A stretch of 64,000 bases of DNA from Caulobacterales bacterium (GCA_017302105.1 JAFLCS010000007.1:29950-93949), one strand, 5' to 3'; positions 1-8,883 are shown, numbered from the stretch's first letter. The notes: generated by a model from the sequence alone, not told the origin. A program made the numbers and translations.

Positions 1-65
1 CCTCGGCGGTGGACTCGCAGTCTTCGTCAGGCAGGATCTGTCGAAGGAATAGGTCGGGATCAGAA

Positions 66-98
66 AAAAGGGCGGCCCGCACCAGCGGACCGCCCTTC
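66..98 (-). terminator. Intrinsic terminator after rplQ
   Basis: Inverted repeat GGGCGGCCCGC / GCGGACCGCCC (arms about 70-80 and 85-95, one mismatch). Read on the minus strand it is followed by a run of Ts (the AAAAAA at 64-69 on the plus strand). It lies about 25 nt past the rplQ stop and closes the ribosomal/rpoA transcription unit. Bases 1-60 beyond it show no gene that I can support. Confidence 0.85.
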
Positions 99-121
99 CT
101 CAACCCGGACCTCGTGAGAGG

Positions 122-544
122 TTAGTCTTCGTCACCGGCGAACATCGCGGCCTGGACCGGACCGGAGTCCTTGCCCTTTTCCGACGTGTCGCGGTCGACG
201 AATTCGATGACGGCCATCGGCGCCATGTCGCCATGGCGGAAGCCGGCCTTCATGATGCGGATGTAGCCGCCGTTACGGTCGGCGTAGCGCGGGCCCAGCA
301 CCTCAAACAGCTTGCCGACCTGCTCGACGTCCCGGACGCGGCTGATGGCCAGGCGACGGTTGGCCAGGCCACCCTTCTTGGCCAGGGTCACCATCTTCTC
401 GACGAAGGGGCGCAGTTCCTTGGCCTTGGGCAGGGTGGTGGTGATCTGCTCGTGCTTGATGAGCGAGGCGGCCATATTGGCGAACATGGCGGTGCGGTGA
501 GCCGAGGTGCGACCCAGTTTGCGGTGACCGTTACCGTGACGCAT
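122..544 (-). CDS. rplQ: 50S ribosomal protein L17
   Basis: Large-subunit protein bL17, 140 aa. The N-terminus [12 protein letters not shown] and the following [13 protein letters not shown] are characteristic of the family. The start is the ATG at 544, preceded by AAGGAG in good spacing; a TTG two codons upstream is possible but not needed. The acidic C-terminal extension ([13 protein letters not shown] to the end) is longer than the E. coli protein and usual in alphaproteobacteria. Last gene of the operon, separated from rpoA by 248 nt that contain a terminator-like hairpin. Confidence 0.97.
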   Translation of the reverse strand: MRHGNGHRKLGRTSAHRTAMFANMAASLIKHEQITTTLPKAKELRPFVEKMVTLAKKGGLANRRLAISRVRDVEQVGKLFEVLGPRYADRNGGYIRIMKAGFRHGDMAPMAVIEFVDRDTSEKGKDSGPVQAAMFAGDED

Positions 545-740
545 GGTCAATCTCCTTCAAGGAACGCCGGCGCCCAGCCTGGCCGTTCCCCCAAAAGCAA
601 CCCGGAGACAAAAGCGCGGCACCCGAATGGCGGCGGCCCGTTCCGAGGTCGGCCCCAAGGTCGGAGCCGAAGTCGTCAGGACAGGGTTTTGGGGTCCTTC
701 CCGACGAGCGAGGGCCGAAAACCGGCTCTCATTAATTGCG

Positions 741-771
741 AAAAGGCCGGATCCTTGCGGACCCGGCCTTT
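741..771 (-). terminator. Hairpin/terminator between rpoA and rplQ
   Basis: AAGGCCGG...CCGGCCTT arms (743-750, 763-770), one A/C mismatch, then TCC/GGA around a TTGC loop. On the minus strand it is followed by TTTTCGC. It sits 22 nt past the rpoA stop in the 248-nt rpoA-rplQ gap (545-792). It is probably a partial terminator that lowers rplQ relative to rpoA, or marks a separate rplQ promoter in the remaining 190 nt; I found no convincing promoter there. Confidence 0.65.
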
Positions 772-792
772 GCACTTTGGATCGTTTCGACC

Positions 793-1812
793 CTAGATTT
801 GATCGTCCATCTTCTTGGCGAGCTCTTCGATGTTCTCGGGCGGCCAGGCCGGCACGTCCATGCCCAGCGACAGACCCATCGAAGCCAGGACTTCCTTGAT
901 CTCGTTCAGCGACTTGCGGCCGAAGTTCGGGGTACGAAGCATTTCGCCCTCGGTCTTCTGGATCAGGTCGCCGATGTAAACGATGTTGTCGTTCTTCAAG
1001 CAGTTGGCCGAACGGACCGACAGTTCCAGCTCGTCGACCTTCTTGAGCAGGGCCGGGTTGAAGCCCAGATCCGGGCCCGTTTCCGACGCCTCGACGGCCG
1101 CCTTGGGCTCTTCGAAGGTGATGAACAGCTGCAGTTGGTCCTGAAGGATGCGCGCGGCGTAGGCCACGGCGTCCACCGGCGTCACGGCCCCATTGGTTTC
1201 CACTTCAAGCGACAGCTTGTCGTAGTCCAGCGACTGGCCCTGGCGGGTCGGCTCGACCTTGTAGGCCACCTTCTTGACCGGCGAATACAGAGCGTCGACG
1301 GCGATCAGGCCGATCGGGGCATCTTCGGGACGGTTGAACTCGGCCGGAACGTAGCCCTTGCCGTTCTGAACCGTGAACTCCATGCGAATCTTGGCCCCTT
1401 CGTCGAGGGTGCAGATCACATGGTCGCCGTTCAGGATTTCGATGTCTGCCGGGGCGTCGATCTGCGAGGCCGTCACCGGGCCGGGGCCTTCGGCGCGCAG
1501 CATCATGCGCTTGGGGCCTTCAGCGTGCATCCGCAGCGCCAGCTGCTTGATGTTCAGCACGATGTCGACGACGTCTTCACGCACGCCTTCCATCGACGAG
1601 AACTCATGGACCACGCCGTCGATGTGCACCGAGGTCACCGCAGCGCCTTGCAGCGAGGACAGCAGCACGCGACGCAGGGCATTGCCGAGCGTCACGCCGA
1701 AGCCCCGCTCCAGCGGCTCGACCGTCAGTTTCGCCTTGGTATTGGCGTCCTTGCCGGTTTCGATCTGGGGCTTGTCGGGACGGGTGAGCTCTAGCCAGTT
1801 TCTTTCGATCAT
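793..1812 (-). CDS. rpoA: DNA-directed RNA polymerase subunit alpha
   Basis: Alpha subunit of RNA polymerase, 339 aa, full length. The N-terminal assembly domain covers about residues 1-235 (starts [15 protein letters not shown]; contains [15 protein letters not shown], the conserved dimerisation segment). The C-terminal domain with its two helix-hairpin motifs ([25 protein letters not shown]) contacts UP elements and activators. It follows rpsK by 84 nt in the alpha operon, the standard place, so it is co-regulated with S13 and S11. Confidence 0.98.
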   Translation of the reverse strand: MIERNWLELTRPDKPQIETGKDANTKAKLTVEPLERGFGVTLGNALRRVLLSSLQGAAVTSVHIDGVVHEFSSMEGVREDVVDIVLNIKQLALRMHAEGPKRMMLRAEGPGPVTASQIDAPADIEILNGDHVICTLDEGAKIRMEFTVQNGKGYVPAEFNRPEDAPIGLIAVDALYSPVKKVAYKVEPTRQGQSLDYDKLSLEVETNGAVTPVDAVAYAARILQDQLQLFITFEEPKAAVEASETGPDLGFNPALLKKVDELELSVRSANCLKNDNIVYIGDLIQKTEGEMLRTPNFGRKSLNEIKEVLASMGLSLGMDVPAWPPENIEELAKKMDDQI

Positions 1813-1896
1813 TATCGTCCCTCGAACGGGTTTCGCCGGCCGTCGGAACCTGGGGATGGGCTCCGCCGACCGGCGTATCAGGAATAGGTTCGCGTC

Positions 1897-2286
1897 TTAG
1901 ACGCGGCGACGCTTGGGCGGCCGGCAGCCGTTGTGCGGCATGGGCGTAACGTCGCGGATAGTGGTGATGGTCATGCCAACGGCCTGGAGGGCGCGCAGAG
2001 CCGACTCGCGGCCCGAGCCCGGACCGGCGACGTTGACTTCCAGCGTGCGCACACCGTGCTCCATCGCCTTCTTGCCCGCGTCTTCGGCGGCCATCTGGGC
2101 GGCGTACGGGGTCGACTTACGCGAACCCTTGAAGCCCATGGCACCAGCCGACGACCACGAGATCGCATTGCCCTGCGCGTCGGTGATCGTAATCATGGTG
2201 TTGTTGAACGAGGCATTCACATGGGCGACGCCCGAGGTGATGTTCTTGCGTTCGCGCTTCTTGAGGCGCTCAGGAGCCTTAGCCAT
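1897..2286 (-). CDS. rpsK: 30S ribosomal protein S11
   Basis: uS11, 129 aa, which forms part of the platform near the 3' end of 16S rRNA. Recognised by [18 protein letters not shown], the [18 protein letters not shown] block and the C-terminal [17 protein letters not shown]. Length is normal. It starts 7 nt after the rpsM stop, so translation is probably coupled to S13. Confidence 0.98.
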   Translation of the reverse strand: MAKAPERLKKRERKNITSGVAHVNASFNNTMITITDAQGNAISWSSAGAMGFKGSRKSTPYAAQMAAEDAGKKAMEHGVRTLEVNVAGPGSGRESALRALQAVGMTITTIRDVTPMPHNGCRPPKRRRV

Positions 2287-2293
2287 CTAGATC

Positions 2294-2662
2294 TTACTTC
2301 TTCTTGCCGGCGATGGGCTTGGCCGGACCCTTGCGGGTGCGGGCGTTGGTGTGGGTGCGCTGGCCGCGGACCGGCAGGCCCTTGCGGTGACGCAGGCCGC
2401 GGTAGCAGGCCAGGTCCATCAGGCGCTTGATGTTCATCGACGTCTCGCGACGCAGGTCGCCTTCGACGGTGAACTCGCGGTCGATGGTTTCACGGATCTG
2501 CAGGACTTCGGCGTCGGTCAGCTGATTGACGCGACGAGCCGAGTCGATGCCGACCTGCTCCATGATGGTCTTCGCAGACCGCGGGCCGATGCCATGGATG
2601 TACTGCAGCGCGATTTCGACGCGCTTGTTGGTCGGGATGTTGACGCCAGCGATACGGGCCAA
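2294..2662 (-). CDS. rpsM: 30S ribosomal protein S13 (TTG start)
   Basis: uS13, 122 aa, of the small-subunit head. The family N-terminus (M)[14 protein letters not shown] is encoded directly after a TTG codon at 2660-2662, with TGGAGA about 9 nt upstream. I therefore take TTG as the start, because the longer frame ([10 protein letters not shown]...) is not S13-like and runs into the promoter region. Conserved HGIGPRSA and the basic tail [15 protein letters not shown] are present. First gene of the alpha operon. rpmJ, which lies before rpsM in E. coli, is not here. Confidence 0.96.
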   Translation of the reverse strand: MARIAGVNIPTNKRVEIALQYIHGIGPRSAKTIMEQVGIDSARRVNQLTDAEVLQIRETIDREFTVEGDLRRETSMNIKRLMDLACYRGLRHRKGLPVRGQRTHTNARTRKGPAKPIAGKKK

Positions 2663-2757
2663 GGTATTGATTCTCCAGTACGCACAACAGACGCGAACGG
2701 CGACCCGGCTCAATCGTTCAAGCCCGGTGCTGATCGCGTCTTTCGCGGAAGCGCGCC

Positions 2758-2785
2758 GTTATACAGGGGATTCCCGGCGCGTCAA
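2758..2785 (-). promoter_or_regulatory. Promoter of rpsM-rpsK-rpoA-rplQ (proximal)
   Basis: On the minus strand, TTGACG (2780-2785) and TATAAC (2758-2763) lie 16 nt apart, close to the sigma-70/RpoD consensus and about 95 nt upstream of the rpsM start. The spacer holds one GANTC site (2769-2773), and another lies just upstream at 2799-2803; GANTC is the CcrM methylation target in Caulobacterales. The promoter is a prediction from consensus only. Confidence 0.7.
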
Positions 2786-2834
2786 CGGGTTGGCAAGGGA
2801 TTCTCGCAAGGGAATTCTCATCGACCCGGACCCG

Positions 2835-2862
2835 TAGATAGTGACGCGCGCGTCAAGGTCAA
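2835..2862 (-). promoter_or_regulatory. Second candidate promoter for the rpsM operon (distal)
   Basis: TTGACC (2857-2862) and TATCTA (2835-2840) on the minus strand with a 16-nt spacer, about 75 nt upstream of the proximal promoter and starting just past the stop codon of the TonB-like gene. The -10 is weaker than that of the proximal site, and no terminator separates the two genes. Confidence 0.45.
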
Positions 2863-2872
2863 CCCGAACGTC

Positions 2873-3616
2873 CTAAGGCGGGAAGTCGACGCCAATGACA
2901 ATCTCGGTGTTGTCCTGGGCACGGCCCTGTGCGTCCGTGGGGGGACGCCAGCGGTATGAGGAGGCCAGCGACAGGGCCGCCTGGCCCAGGCGGCTGCCAG
3001 GTGGCATCTCTCGCGTGACCGAACACTCCTCCAACTGCCCCGACAGGCGAATGCGACAGCGCATCTCGGCGCGGCCAACACGCCGCACCGCCAGGCCGGT
3101 GCGGGGCTGGGCCCTGCGGATCTGGTCAAGCGACGGGCCCGAGATCAGAACGGCCCGCCCGGCCCCGGAGCCCGGTCCTGAGCCGCCACCCTGACCGGAG
3201 CCGGTTCCTGTCCCCTGCCCGGCCTGCCCGCGCCCCTGTCCCGGCGCATCGACCGTGGCGGCCCCGATGGTTGTCACCGGCTCGGGACTCGGCTCGGGCG
3301 GAGCGACCAGTTCCGGCTCGACCGGTCGCGGTGGCGGCTCGATCGGACGGACCCGGGACGGCGTGGCCGGGGCCCCGCCACCGGCCTCACGAGACACCGG
3401 ACGAGGTGGCTCGGGCGGCGGGTCCGGCTCGGGCCGGATCAATTCGACCAGAATGGGAGGCGACGGAATCGGCGGCACATAGCGCGGCTGGACCCAGATC
3501 AGGCCGGCAAACAGCACCGCGTGACCAAGCAACACCAACACCGTCATGCCTGCCTTGCGCAGGTGCCGGTCCCGGAGGAAAGCCGGTGCGGTCATGTCGG
3601 GGCGCGTCTCCGTCAC
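2873..3616 (-). CDS. TonB-like energy transducer family protein
   Basis: 247 aa from a GTG at 3616 (ATG at 3595 is an alternative). One N-terminal transmembrane segment (about residues 24-42, MTVLVLLGHAVLFAGLIWV) is followed by a long Pro/Glu-rich stretch (PPIPSPP, PEPDPPPEPPRP), a Gly/Gln/Ser-rich linker (GQGRGQAGQGTGTGSGQGGG) and a C-terminal domain of about 80 residues. The last includes EMRCRIRLSGQLEECSV and SYRWRPPTD. This is TonB/TolA-like architecture, suggesting an inner-membrane protein reaching into the periplasm. It lies 82 nt after adk and ends just before the rpsM promoters, an unusual position inside the ribosomal region. No ExbB/ExbD gene is nearby, so the partner is unknown. 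Confidence 0.7.
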   Translation of the reverse strand: MTETRPDMTAPAFLRDRHLRKAGMTVLVLLGHAVLFAGLIWVQPRYVPPIPSPPILVELIRPEPDPPPEPPRPVSREAGGGAPATPSRVRPIEPPPRPVEPELVAPPEPSPEPVTTIGAATVDAPGQGRGQAGQGTGTGSGQGGGSGPGSGAGRAVLISGPSLDQIRRAQPRTGLAVRRVGRAEMRCRIRLSGQLEECSVTREMPPGSRLGQAALSLASSYRWRPPTDAQGRAQDNTEIVIGVDFPP

Positions 3617-3698
3617 GGTTCCCAGCCTGGCATATCGCAGCTGGCCCTGACATGAACGCTTGCGCCGGGCTTTGGATCAATCCCGCCTGGTCTCAGCC

Positions 3699-4265
3699 TC
3701 AGGCCAGGATGGCGTCGATCTGGGCGGCGACATCTTCGACGGCACCCATGCCATCGATCTCTGCCAACTTGCCTTGATCACCGTAGTACGGAAGCAGTGG
3801 TGCGGTCTGTGCGTTGTAGGCGGCCAGGCGCGTCACGAAGGTCTCGGGGTTGTCGTCCGGGCGGCCCTGCTCCTCAAAGCGGCGCGTGACGCGTGCAAGC
3901 AGCCGGTCCTCATCGACCTTCAGGCGGATGACGTGATCGATCCGCGCGCCACGCCGCTCCAGCATCTCATCCAGAGCCTCGGCCTGGGCCAGGGTTCGCG
4001 GGAAGCCGTCGAAGATCGCACCACCCGCAGCCTCGGCCTCATCCAGCTTCAACTCGATGAGGGCGATGACGATGTTGTCCGGCACCAGATGTCCGGCGTC
4101 CATGATCGCCTTGCACCGCTGGCCGATCTCGGCCCCCTCGGCGATTGCAGCACGCAGCATATCTCCCGTCGAGAGCTGGATCATGCCGCGCTCATCCACC
4201 AGGCGCTTGGCCTGGGTGCCCTTGCCGGCGGCAGGCGGTCCAAACAGAATCAGGTTCAAGGCCAC
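3699..4265 (-). CDS. adk: Adenylate kinase (short form)
   Basis: Catalyses ATP + AMP = 2 ADP in the cytoplasm. 188 aa from a GTG start with GGGAGG upstream. The P-loop GPPAAGKGTQ lies at residues 9-18, the AMP-binding region at QLSTGDMLRAAI, and the lid approach at FDGFPRTLAQAE. The long LID insert with zinc Cys found in many bacterial enzymes is missing (RVTRRFEEQGRPDDN replaces it), as is common in alphaproteobacteria. It starts 20 nt after secY, as in many spc operons. Confidence 0.97.
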   Translation of the reverse strand: MALNLILFGPPAAGKGTQAKRLVDERGMIQLSTGDMLRAAIAEGAEIGQRCKAIMDAGHLVPDNIVIALIELKLDEAEAAGGAIFDGFPRTLAQAEALDEMLERRGARIDHVIRLKVDEDRLLARVTRRFEEQGRPDDNPETFVTRLAAYNAQTAPLLPYYGDQGKLAEIDGMGAVEDVAAQIDAILA

Positions 4266-4285
4266 GGCGTCCTCCCGACTTCGAC

Positions 4286-5644
4286 TTAGCGCCGGGTGCC
4301 CCGTCCGCGCAACTTGGCCTTCTTGATGAGCCCCTCATACTGGTGACTCAGCAGGTGCGATTGAATCTGGGCGACCGTATCCATGGTCACCGAGACCATG
4401 ATGAGGATAGAGGTGCCCCCCAGGGCCGTCACGATCGTCAGCTGGCCGAGCTGCGCGATGCCGATCTCCGGGATCAGACAGACGGCGGTGATATAGGCCG
4501 CGCCGATCGCCGTCAGGCGGGTCAGCACATAGTCCAGATATTCGGCCGTGCGCTTGCCTGGACGGATACCCGGCAGGAACCCGCCGTACTTCCTCAGATT
4601 CTCCGCCGTGTCCTCGGGATTGAAGACGATCGAGGTGTAGAAGAAGGTGAAGAAGATAATCAGGGCCCCATAGAGCGCCATGAAGATCGGCTGACCGTGC
4701 TGGAGGTGCGGCATGACCGTGTTCAGCCACTGAAGCCACGAGGGCACCGCGTCCGGGTTCTGCGACAGCATGGCCGACACCGTCGTCGGCAGCAGCAGCA
4801 GCGACGAGGCGAAAATCGGCGGGATGACGCCGGCGGTGTTGACCTTGAGCGGCAGGAACGAGCTCTCGCCCCCAACCATGCGGTTGCCCTGCTGACGCTT
4901 GGGATACTGGATCAGAAGCCGGCGCTGGGCCCGCTCCATGAAGACGATGAATACGACAAGCACCACTGACAGCGCCAGAATGGCGAACAGAAGGAAGGCC
5001 GAGATCTGGCCCTGGCGAGTCAGTTCGAACAGCTGGGCCAAGGATTGCGGCAGAACCGCCACGATGCCGGCGAAGATGATCAGCGAAATACCGTTGCCGA
5101 CGCCGCGCGCCGTCACCTGCTCACCCAGCCACATCAGGAACATGGTCCCACCCGTCAGGGTCGTCACCGTCGTCAGAACGAAGAAGACGCCCGGCTCGTT
5201 GGCCACCCCCTGAAGGCTCATGGCGATGCCGAATGACTGGGCGATGGCCAGAACCACGGTCAGGTACCGAGTGTACTGGTTCAGCTGTTTGCGGCCGGCT
5301 TCGCCGCCCTCCTTCTTCAGCTTTTCCCAGGGCGGATAGACCGCCTGCAGGAGCTGCACGATGATCGAGGCCGAAATGTACGGCATGACGTTCAGCGCGA
5401 AGATGGCCATCCGCTCAACGGCACCACCGGAGAACATATTCACCATGCCCAGGATGCCCTGGGACTGGTTCTGGAAGGCCTGGGCGAACGCATCGACGTT
5501 CAGGCCCGGGATCGGAATGTAGGTTCCCAGGCGATAGACAATCATCGCCGCCAGGGTGAACCACAGGCGCGCGTGCAGATCCTTGGCCTTGGCAAAGGAG
5601 CCCACGTTCAGGTTTGCAGCTAGCTGTTCTGCGGCCGAAGCCAT
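4286..5644 (-). CDS. secY: Preprotein translocase channel subunit SecY
   Basis: Central pore of the SecYEG translocon in the inner membrane, 452 aa with ten transmembrane segments. Family marks include YRLGTYIPIPGLN at the N-terminus, FSGGAVERMAIFALNVMPYISASII (plug/TM2 region), RGVGNGISLIIFAGI and the cytoplasmic loop GGFLPGIRPGKRTAEYL. It is separated from rplO by 174 nt with a strong hairpin, so its expression may be set apart from the ribosomal proteins. Confidence 0.98.
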   Translation of the reverse strand: MASAAEQLAANLNVGSFAKAKDLHARLWFTLAAMIVYRLGTYIPIPGLNVDAFAQAFQNQSQGILGMVNMFSGGAVERMAIFALNVMPYISASIIVQLLQAVYPPWEKLKKEGGEAGRKQLNQYTRYLTVVLAIAQSFGIAMSLQGVANEPGVFFVLTTVTTLTGGTMFLMWLGEQVTARGVGNGISLIIFAGIVAVLPQSLAQLFELTRQGQISAFLLFAILALSVVLVVFIVFMERAQRRLLIQYPKRQQGNRMVGGESSFLPLKVNTAGVIPPIFASSLLLLPTTVSAMLSQNPDAVPSWLQWLNTVMPHLQHGQPIFMALYGALIIFFTFFYTSIVFNPEDTAENLRKYGGFLPGIRPGKRTAEYLDYVLTRLTAIGAAYITAVCLIPEIGIAQLGQLTIVTALGGTSILIMVSVTMDTVAQIQSHLLSHQYEGLIKKAKLRGRGTRR

Positions 5645-5778
5645 TCCGATACCCCGCGACTTACCGTCGTCAGATAGGTGAACCGACGCCCCGTTGCGAG
5701 GGGTTCGGCAAAGGTATCATCCCGAAATGTTCGCGGACCGGGAACCGAGACCGCTGCTGACGCGAAGATCGGCGGCGG

Positions 5779-5806
5779 TCCCGGCGGCCTTTGACCACCG
5801 CCGGGA
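5779..5806 (-). terminator. Hairpin in rplO-secY gap
   Basis: Perfect 9-bp stem TCCCGGCGG / CCGCCGGGA with a 10-nt loop, in the 174-nt gap between rplO and secY. No T-run follows on the minus strand, so it is more likely an attenuator, a processing site or an mRNA-stability element than a full terminator. Confidence 0.45.
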
Positions 5807-5818
5807 TGACAGATCCGA

Positions 5819-6295
5819 TCAGTCTTCCGACTTGGCCGGACGGGCCTGTTCCACCGAGCCGCCGGCGGCTTCGATGGCCTTGACGGCCGAGGCCGAGGCC
5901 GACCAGACCTTGAGGTTCAGCTTGCCCTTGATCTCGCCGTGGCCCAGCAGGCGCACGCCGTCCTTGGCGCGACGGATCACACCGGCAGCGATCAGGGCGT
6001 CGGCATCGATGACCTTCTTGATGTCCAGCTTCTTGGCTTCGATGGCCTTGGCCAGTCGCCACAGGTTGACCTCGGCCAGCTTCAGGGCACCCGGATTGTT
6101 GAAGCCGCGCTTCGGCATCCGCATATGCAGCGGCATCTGACCGCCTTCGAAGCCCAGCAGGGACACGCCGGTACGGGACTTCTGGCCCTTGACGCCGCGA
6201 CCCGACGTCTTGCCCTTACCCGAGCCCGGGCCACGACCGACACGCATCCGGCCCTTGTGGGCACCCTCGTTGTCGCGCAGTTCATTGAGTTTCAT
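5819..6295 (-). CDS. rplO: 50S ribosomal protein L15
   Basis: uL15, 158 aa. The N-terminus [14 protein letters not shown] sets the start at 6295; the longer frame (12 more residues) lies in the leader. The Gly/Arg/Lys-rich segment [21 protein letters not shown] and [18 protein letters not shown] are diagnostic. It ends the ribosomal part of the spc operon before secY. Confidence 0.98.
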   Translation of the reverse strand: MKLNELRDNEGAHKGRMRVGRGPGSGKGKTSGRGVKGQKSRTGVSLLGFEGGQMPLHMRMPKRGFNNPGALKLAEVNLWRLAKAIEAKKLDIKKVIDADALIAAGVIRRAKDGVRLLGHGEIKGKLNLKVWSASASAVKAIEAAGGSVEQARPAKSED

Positions 6296-6360
6296 CTGCC
6301 TGGTCCTTTCGGTCTCTAGCGCCCGCCACAACGGCGGACTCGGCGTTTGGAAAATGCGAA

Positions 6361-6431
6361 GGGCCGCTCATAAGCGGCCCGGCGCGCTGTCGCAAGAAGC
6401 GAAACGCCCTCCCCCGGTTCGGGAGAGGGCG
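6361..6431 (-). terminator. Tandem hairpins between rpmD and rplO
   Basis: Two hairpins in the 142-nt gap. The first (6361-6380) has an 8-bp perfect stem GGGCCGCT/AGCGGCCC with a 4-nt loop. The second (6405-6431) pairs CGCCCTC with GAGGGCG, then CCCG with CGGG around GTT, with one mismatch. Neither has a clear T-tract on the minus strand. The second resembles the C-rich hairpin at 42417-42441, so it may be a dispersed palindromic element. Possible role in tuning rplO-secY expression. Confidence 0.45.
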
Positions 6432-6437
6432 AAAGGC

Positions 6438-6632
6438 CTACTTTTCGACGATCTCGGTCAGGTGGGCGACCTTGGCGATCATGCCGCGCACGGAGGGCGT
6501 ATCCTCCAGCGTGGATTCGCGGCCCATCCGGTTCAGGCCCAGGCCCACCAGCGTAGCGCGCTGATCCGGCTTACGGCGGATCGGGCTGCCCGTCTGACGA
6601 ACCGTGACGGTCTTGGCGTCTTTCTTGGCCAT
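6438..6632 (-). CDS. rpmD: 50S ribosomal protein L30
   Basis: uL30, 64 aa, the short bacterial form. Diagnostic features are [26 protein letters not shown] and the closing [16 protein letters not shown]. It follows rpsE by 2 nt, so translation is probably coupled. A gap with two hairpins follows. Confidence 0.97.
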   Translation of the reverse strand: MAKKDAKTVTVRQTGSPIRRKPDQRATLVGLGLNRMGRESTLEDTPSVRGMIAKVAHLTEIVEK

Positions 6633-6634
6633 AA

Positions 6635-7234
6635 TCAGGACTCCGCGGTTTCGGGCGCGGCTTCAGGAGCCGAGGCACCGTCGTCACGACGGCCCATGAT
6701 GTCGGCGACCTTCTTGCCACGCTTGTTAGCGACCTGGCGCGGCGACGACTGGGCCTTCAGGGCCTCAAAGGTGGCGCGCACCATGTTGTAGGGGTTCGAA
6801 GAGCCCTTGGACTTGCCGACGACGTCCTGGACACCGAGCGTTTCCAGAACCGCGCGCATCGGACCACCGGCGATGACGCCCGTGCCCGGAGGGGCCGAAC
6901 GGATCATGATCTTGCCGGCGCCCCAACGGCCTTCACCGTCGTGGTGCAGCGTGCGCGATTCGCGCAGGGGCACGCGGATCATCGACTTCTTGGCTTCTTC
7001 CGTCGCCTTGCGGATGGCTTCCGGCACTTCACGGGCCTTGCCGTGACCGAAGCCGACGCGGCCCTTCTGGTCGCCCACCACCATCAGGGCGGCGAACGAG
7101 AAGCGGCGACCACCCTTCACAGTGGCGGCGACGCGGTTGATGTGGACCAGCTTCTCGACGATATCGCTTTCCGGGCCTTCGGCTTCCGGGGCGCGACGGT
7201 CGCGGCGATCACCACGTTGGGGTTCACGAGCCAT
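6635..7234 (-). CDS. rpsE: 30S ribosomal protein S5
   Basis: uS5, 199 aa, involved in translational fidelity and mRNA unwinding. The S5 N-terminal dsRBD-like domain (about residues 25-90) has [18 protein letters not shown] and [18 protein letters not shown]. The C-terminal domain has [19 protein letters not shown] and [16 protein letters not shown]. An Arg/Glu-rich N-terminal extension and an Ala/Glu-rich C-terminal tail lengthen it relative to E. coli. Confidence 0.98.
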   Translation of the reverse strand: MAREPQRGDRRDRRAPEAEGPESDIVEKLVHINRVAATVKGGRRFSFAALMVVGDQKGRVGFGHGKAREVPEAIRKATEEAKKSMIRVPLRESRTLHHDGEGRWGAGKIMIRSAPPGTGVIAGGPMRAVLETLGVQDVVGKSKGSSNPYNMVRATFEALKAQSSPRQVANKRGKKVADIMGRRDDGASAPEAAPETAES

Positions 7235-7243
7235 GATCGATCC

Positions 7244-7606
7244 TTAGAACTTGAGGCCGGCTTCGCGCGCGGCTTCGGCCAGGGCCTTGACCCGACCGTG
7301 ATAGATGTAGCCGCCGCGGTCGAACACGACTTCGGTGACGCCCGCTTTCTGGGCACGTTCGGCGATCAGCTTGCCGATCCGGGCCGCCGCATCGACGTCC
7401 GCACCTTTTTGCTTCTTGCCCTTTTCGCCTTCCAGCGAAGAGGCCGACGCCAGGGTCTTGCCCTCGATGTCGTCGATGATCTGGGCCGAGATGTTCTTGT
7501 CCGAGCGATACACCGACAGACGCGGACGACCGTTCGCCAGAGACTTCAGGCGGCGGCGGTTGCGCTCGGCGCGGCGCTTGGCGATTTGAAGAGGAGAGAG
7601 AGCCAT
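7244..7606 (-). CDS. rplR: 50S ribosomal protein L18
   Basis: uL18, 120 aa, which binds 5S rRNA with L5. Recognised by [32 protein letters not shown] and the C-terminal [26 protein letters not shown]. It lies 3 nt after rplF and 9 nt before rpsE. Confidence 0.98.
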   Translation of the reverse strand: MALSPLQIAKRRAERNRRRLKSLANGRPRLSVYRSDKNISAQIIDDIEGKTLASASSLEGEKGKKQKGADVDAAARIGKLIAERAQKAGVTEVVFDRGGYIYHGRVKALAEAAREAGLKF

Positions 7607-7609
7607 GGC

Positions 7610-8143
7610 CTACTTCTTCTTGCCTTCCTTGCGACGCACGGTCTCGCCGGCGTAGCGGATGCCCTTGCCCTTGTAGGGCTCCGGCGGACGGAACTTGCGG
7701 ATCTTGGCGGCGACTTCGCCGACGACCTGCTTGTCGATGCCCGAGATCTTGATCTCGGTCTGCTTGGGGACAGCGAAGCTGACACCGGCGGGCGGGTCGA
7801 CGTCGACGTCGTGCGAAAGACCCAGCTGCAACGACAGGGCGTTGCCCTTCATCGCGGCGCGGTAACCAACCCCGACCAGCTCGAGCGTGCGCTCGAAGCC
7901 TTCGGAAACGCCGGTGACCATGTTGCCGACCAACGAGCGCGACAGACCCCACATCGAGCGGGCACGCGGGGTGTCCTCACGCGGGGCCAGGATCAGCTCG
8001 CCGTTTTCCAGCTTCATCTCGATCTCAGGGGCGACCGACCAGGTCAGCTCGCCCTTGGGACCCTTCACCTTGACGGTCTGGCCGTCGAGGGTGACCGTGG
8101 TGCCGTTCGGCACGACGATCGGCTGTTTTCCGATACGGGACAT
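7610..8143 (-). CDS. rplF: 50S ribosomal protein L6
   Basis: uL6, 177 aa, near the GTPase-associated centre. The start ATG at 8143 gives the family N-terminus [14 protein letters not shown]; the longer frame adds 12 non-conserved residues overlapping rpsH. The C-terminal [19 protein letters not shown] motif is intact. One base separates its ATG from the rpsH stop. Confidence 0.98.
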   Translation of the reverse strand: MSRIGKQPIVVPNGTTVTLDGQTVKVKGPKGELTWSVAPEIEMKLENGELILAPREDTPRARSMWGLSRSLVGNMVTGVSEGFERTLELVGVGYRAAMKGNALSLQLGLSHDVDVDPPAGVSFAVPKQTEIKISGIDKQVVGEVAAKIRKFRPPEPYKGKGIRYAGETVRRKEGKKK

Positions 8144-8144
8144 C

Positions 8145-8543
8145 TTAGTAGACCTTGCAGAGCACTTCGCCGCCGACATTGGCTTCGCGGGCGGCGGCGT
8201 CGGACATCACGCCCTTGGACGTCGACAGGATCGAGATGCCCAGGCCGTTCTTGATCGGCTTGAGATCCGAAATCGACGAATAGACGCGGCGGCCCGGCTT
8301 GGAGACGCGGCTGATCTCGGCGATGACGGGCTGGCCGTCGAAGTACTTCAGTTCAATCTCGAACTGCGGGAACTCGCCGGGGTTTTCCACGATCTTGTAG
8401 CCGCGGATGTAGCCTTCGTCGGCCAGCACATCCAGGACGCGCTGACGCAGTTTGGACGCCGGGGTGAGCACCGAAGAGCGCTTGCGGGTCGCAGCGTTCT
8501 TGATGCGGGCGATCATGTCGCTGAGGGGATCGTTGATCATCAT
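8145..8543 (-). CDS. rpsH: 30S ribosomal protein S8
   Basis: uS8, 132 aa, which binds the central domain of 16S rRNA. In E. coli it represses the spc operon by binding its own mRNA near rplE; whether that holds here is not known. Recognised by [14 protein letters not shown] and the C-terminal [19 protein letters not shown]. Two ATGs in a row, with AAGAGGAG upstream, leave a one-residue ambiguity in the start. Confidence 0.98.
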   Translation of the reverse strand: MMINDPLSDMIARIKNAATRKRSSVLTPASKLRQRVLDVLADEGYIRGYKIVENPGEFPQFEIELKYFDGQPVIAEISRVSKPGRRVYSSISDLKPIKNGLGISILSTSKGVMSDAAAREANVGGEVLCKVY

Positions 8544-8557
8544 GTGCGGATCTCCTC

Positions 8558-8863
8558 TTACCAGCTCGACTTGGTCATGCCGGGGATCTGTCCCAGCGAG
8601 GCCAGTTCGCGCAGCGCCACGCGGCTCATGTGAAGCTTGCGATAATAGGCGCGCGGGCGGCCGGTGACTTCACAGCGGTTGCGAATGCGCGTCGCCGAGC
8701 CATTGCGCGGCAGGGCGGCGAGCTTCAGACGCGCTTCGAAGCGTTCTTCCAGCGGACGCGATTCATCGTTGGCGATGGCCTTGAGCGCGGCGCGCTTGTC
8801 GGCTTGCTTGGCGACGAGGGCCTTGACGGCTTCGTTACGGTTGATGGCGGACTTCTTAGCCAT
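8558..8863 (-). CDS. rpsN: 30S ribosomal protein S14 (zinc-independent form)
   Basis: uS14, 101 aa, the long form. It has no CxxC zinc pairs; the only Cys is in [16 protein letters not shown]. The C-terminal [10 protein letters not shown]-type block (here [23 protein letters not shown]) is diagnostic. It lies between rplE and rpsH in the usual spc order. Confidence 0.98.
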   Translation of the reverse strand: MAKKSAINRNEAVKALVAKQADKRAALKAIANDESRPLEERFEARLKLAALPRNGSATRIRNRCEVTGRPRAYYRKLHMSRVALRELASLGQIPGMTKSSW

Positions 8864-8883
8864 GGATCTCTTCCCTTCCCGCC

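Noticed and set aside
1-60. Possible gene end at the left edge
   Set aside because: Neither strand gives a convincing coding sequence or start in these 60 bases.
736-1794. 352-codon open frame opposite rpoA, and similar frames opposite ribosomal genes (for example 6941-8254, 11960-13357)
   Set aside because: Shadow frames of highly conserved genes; compositions are His/Arg/Leu/Gly-rich and unlike proteins.
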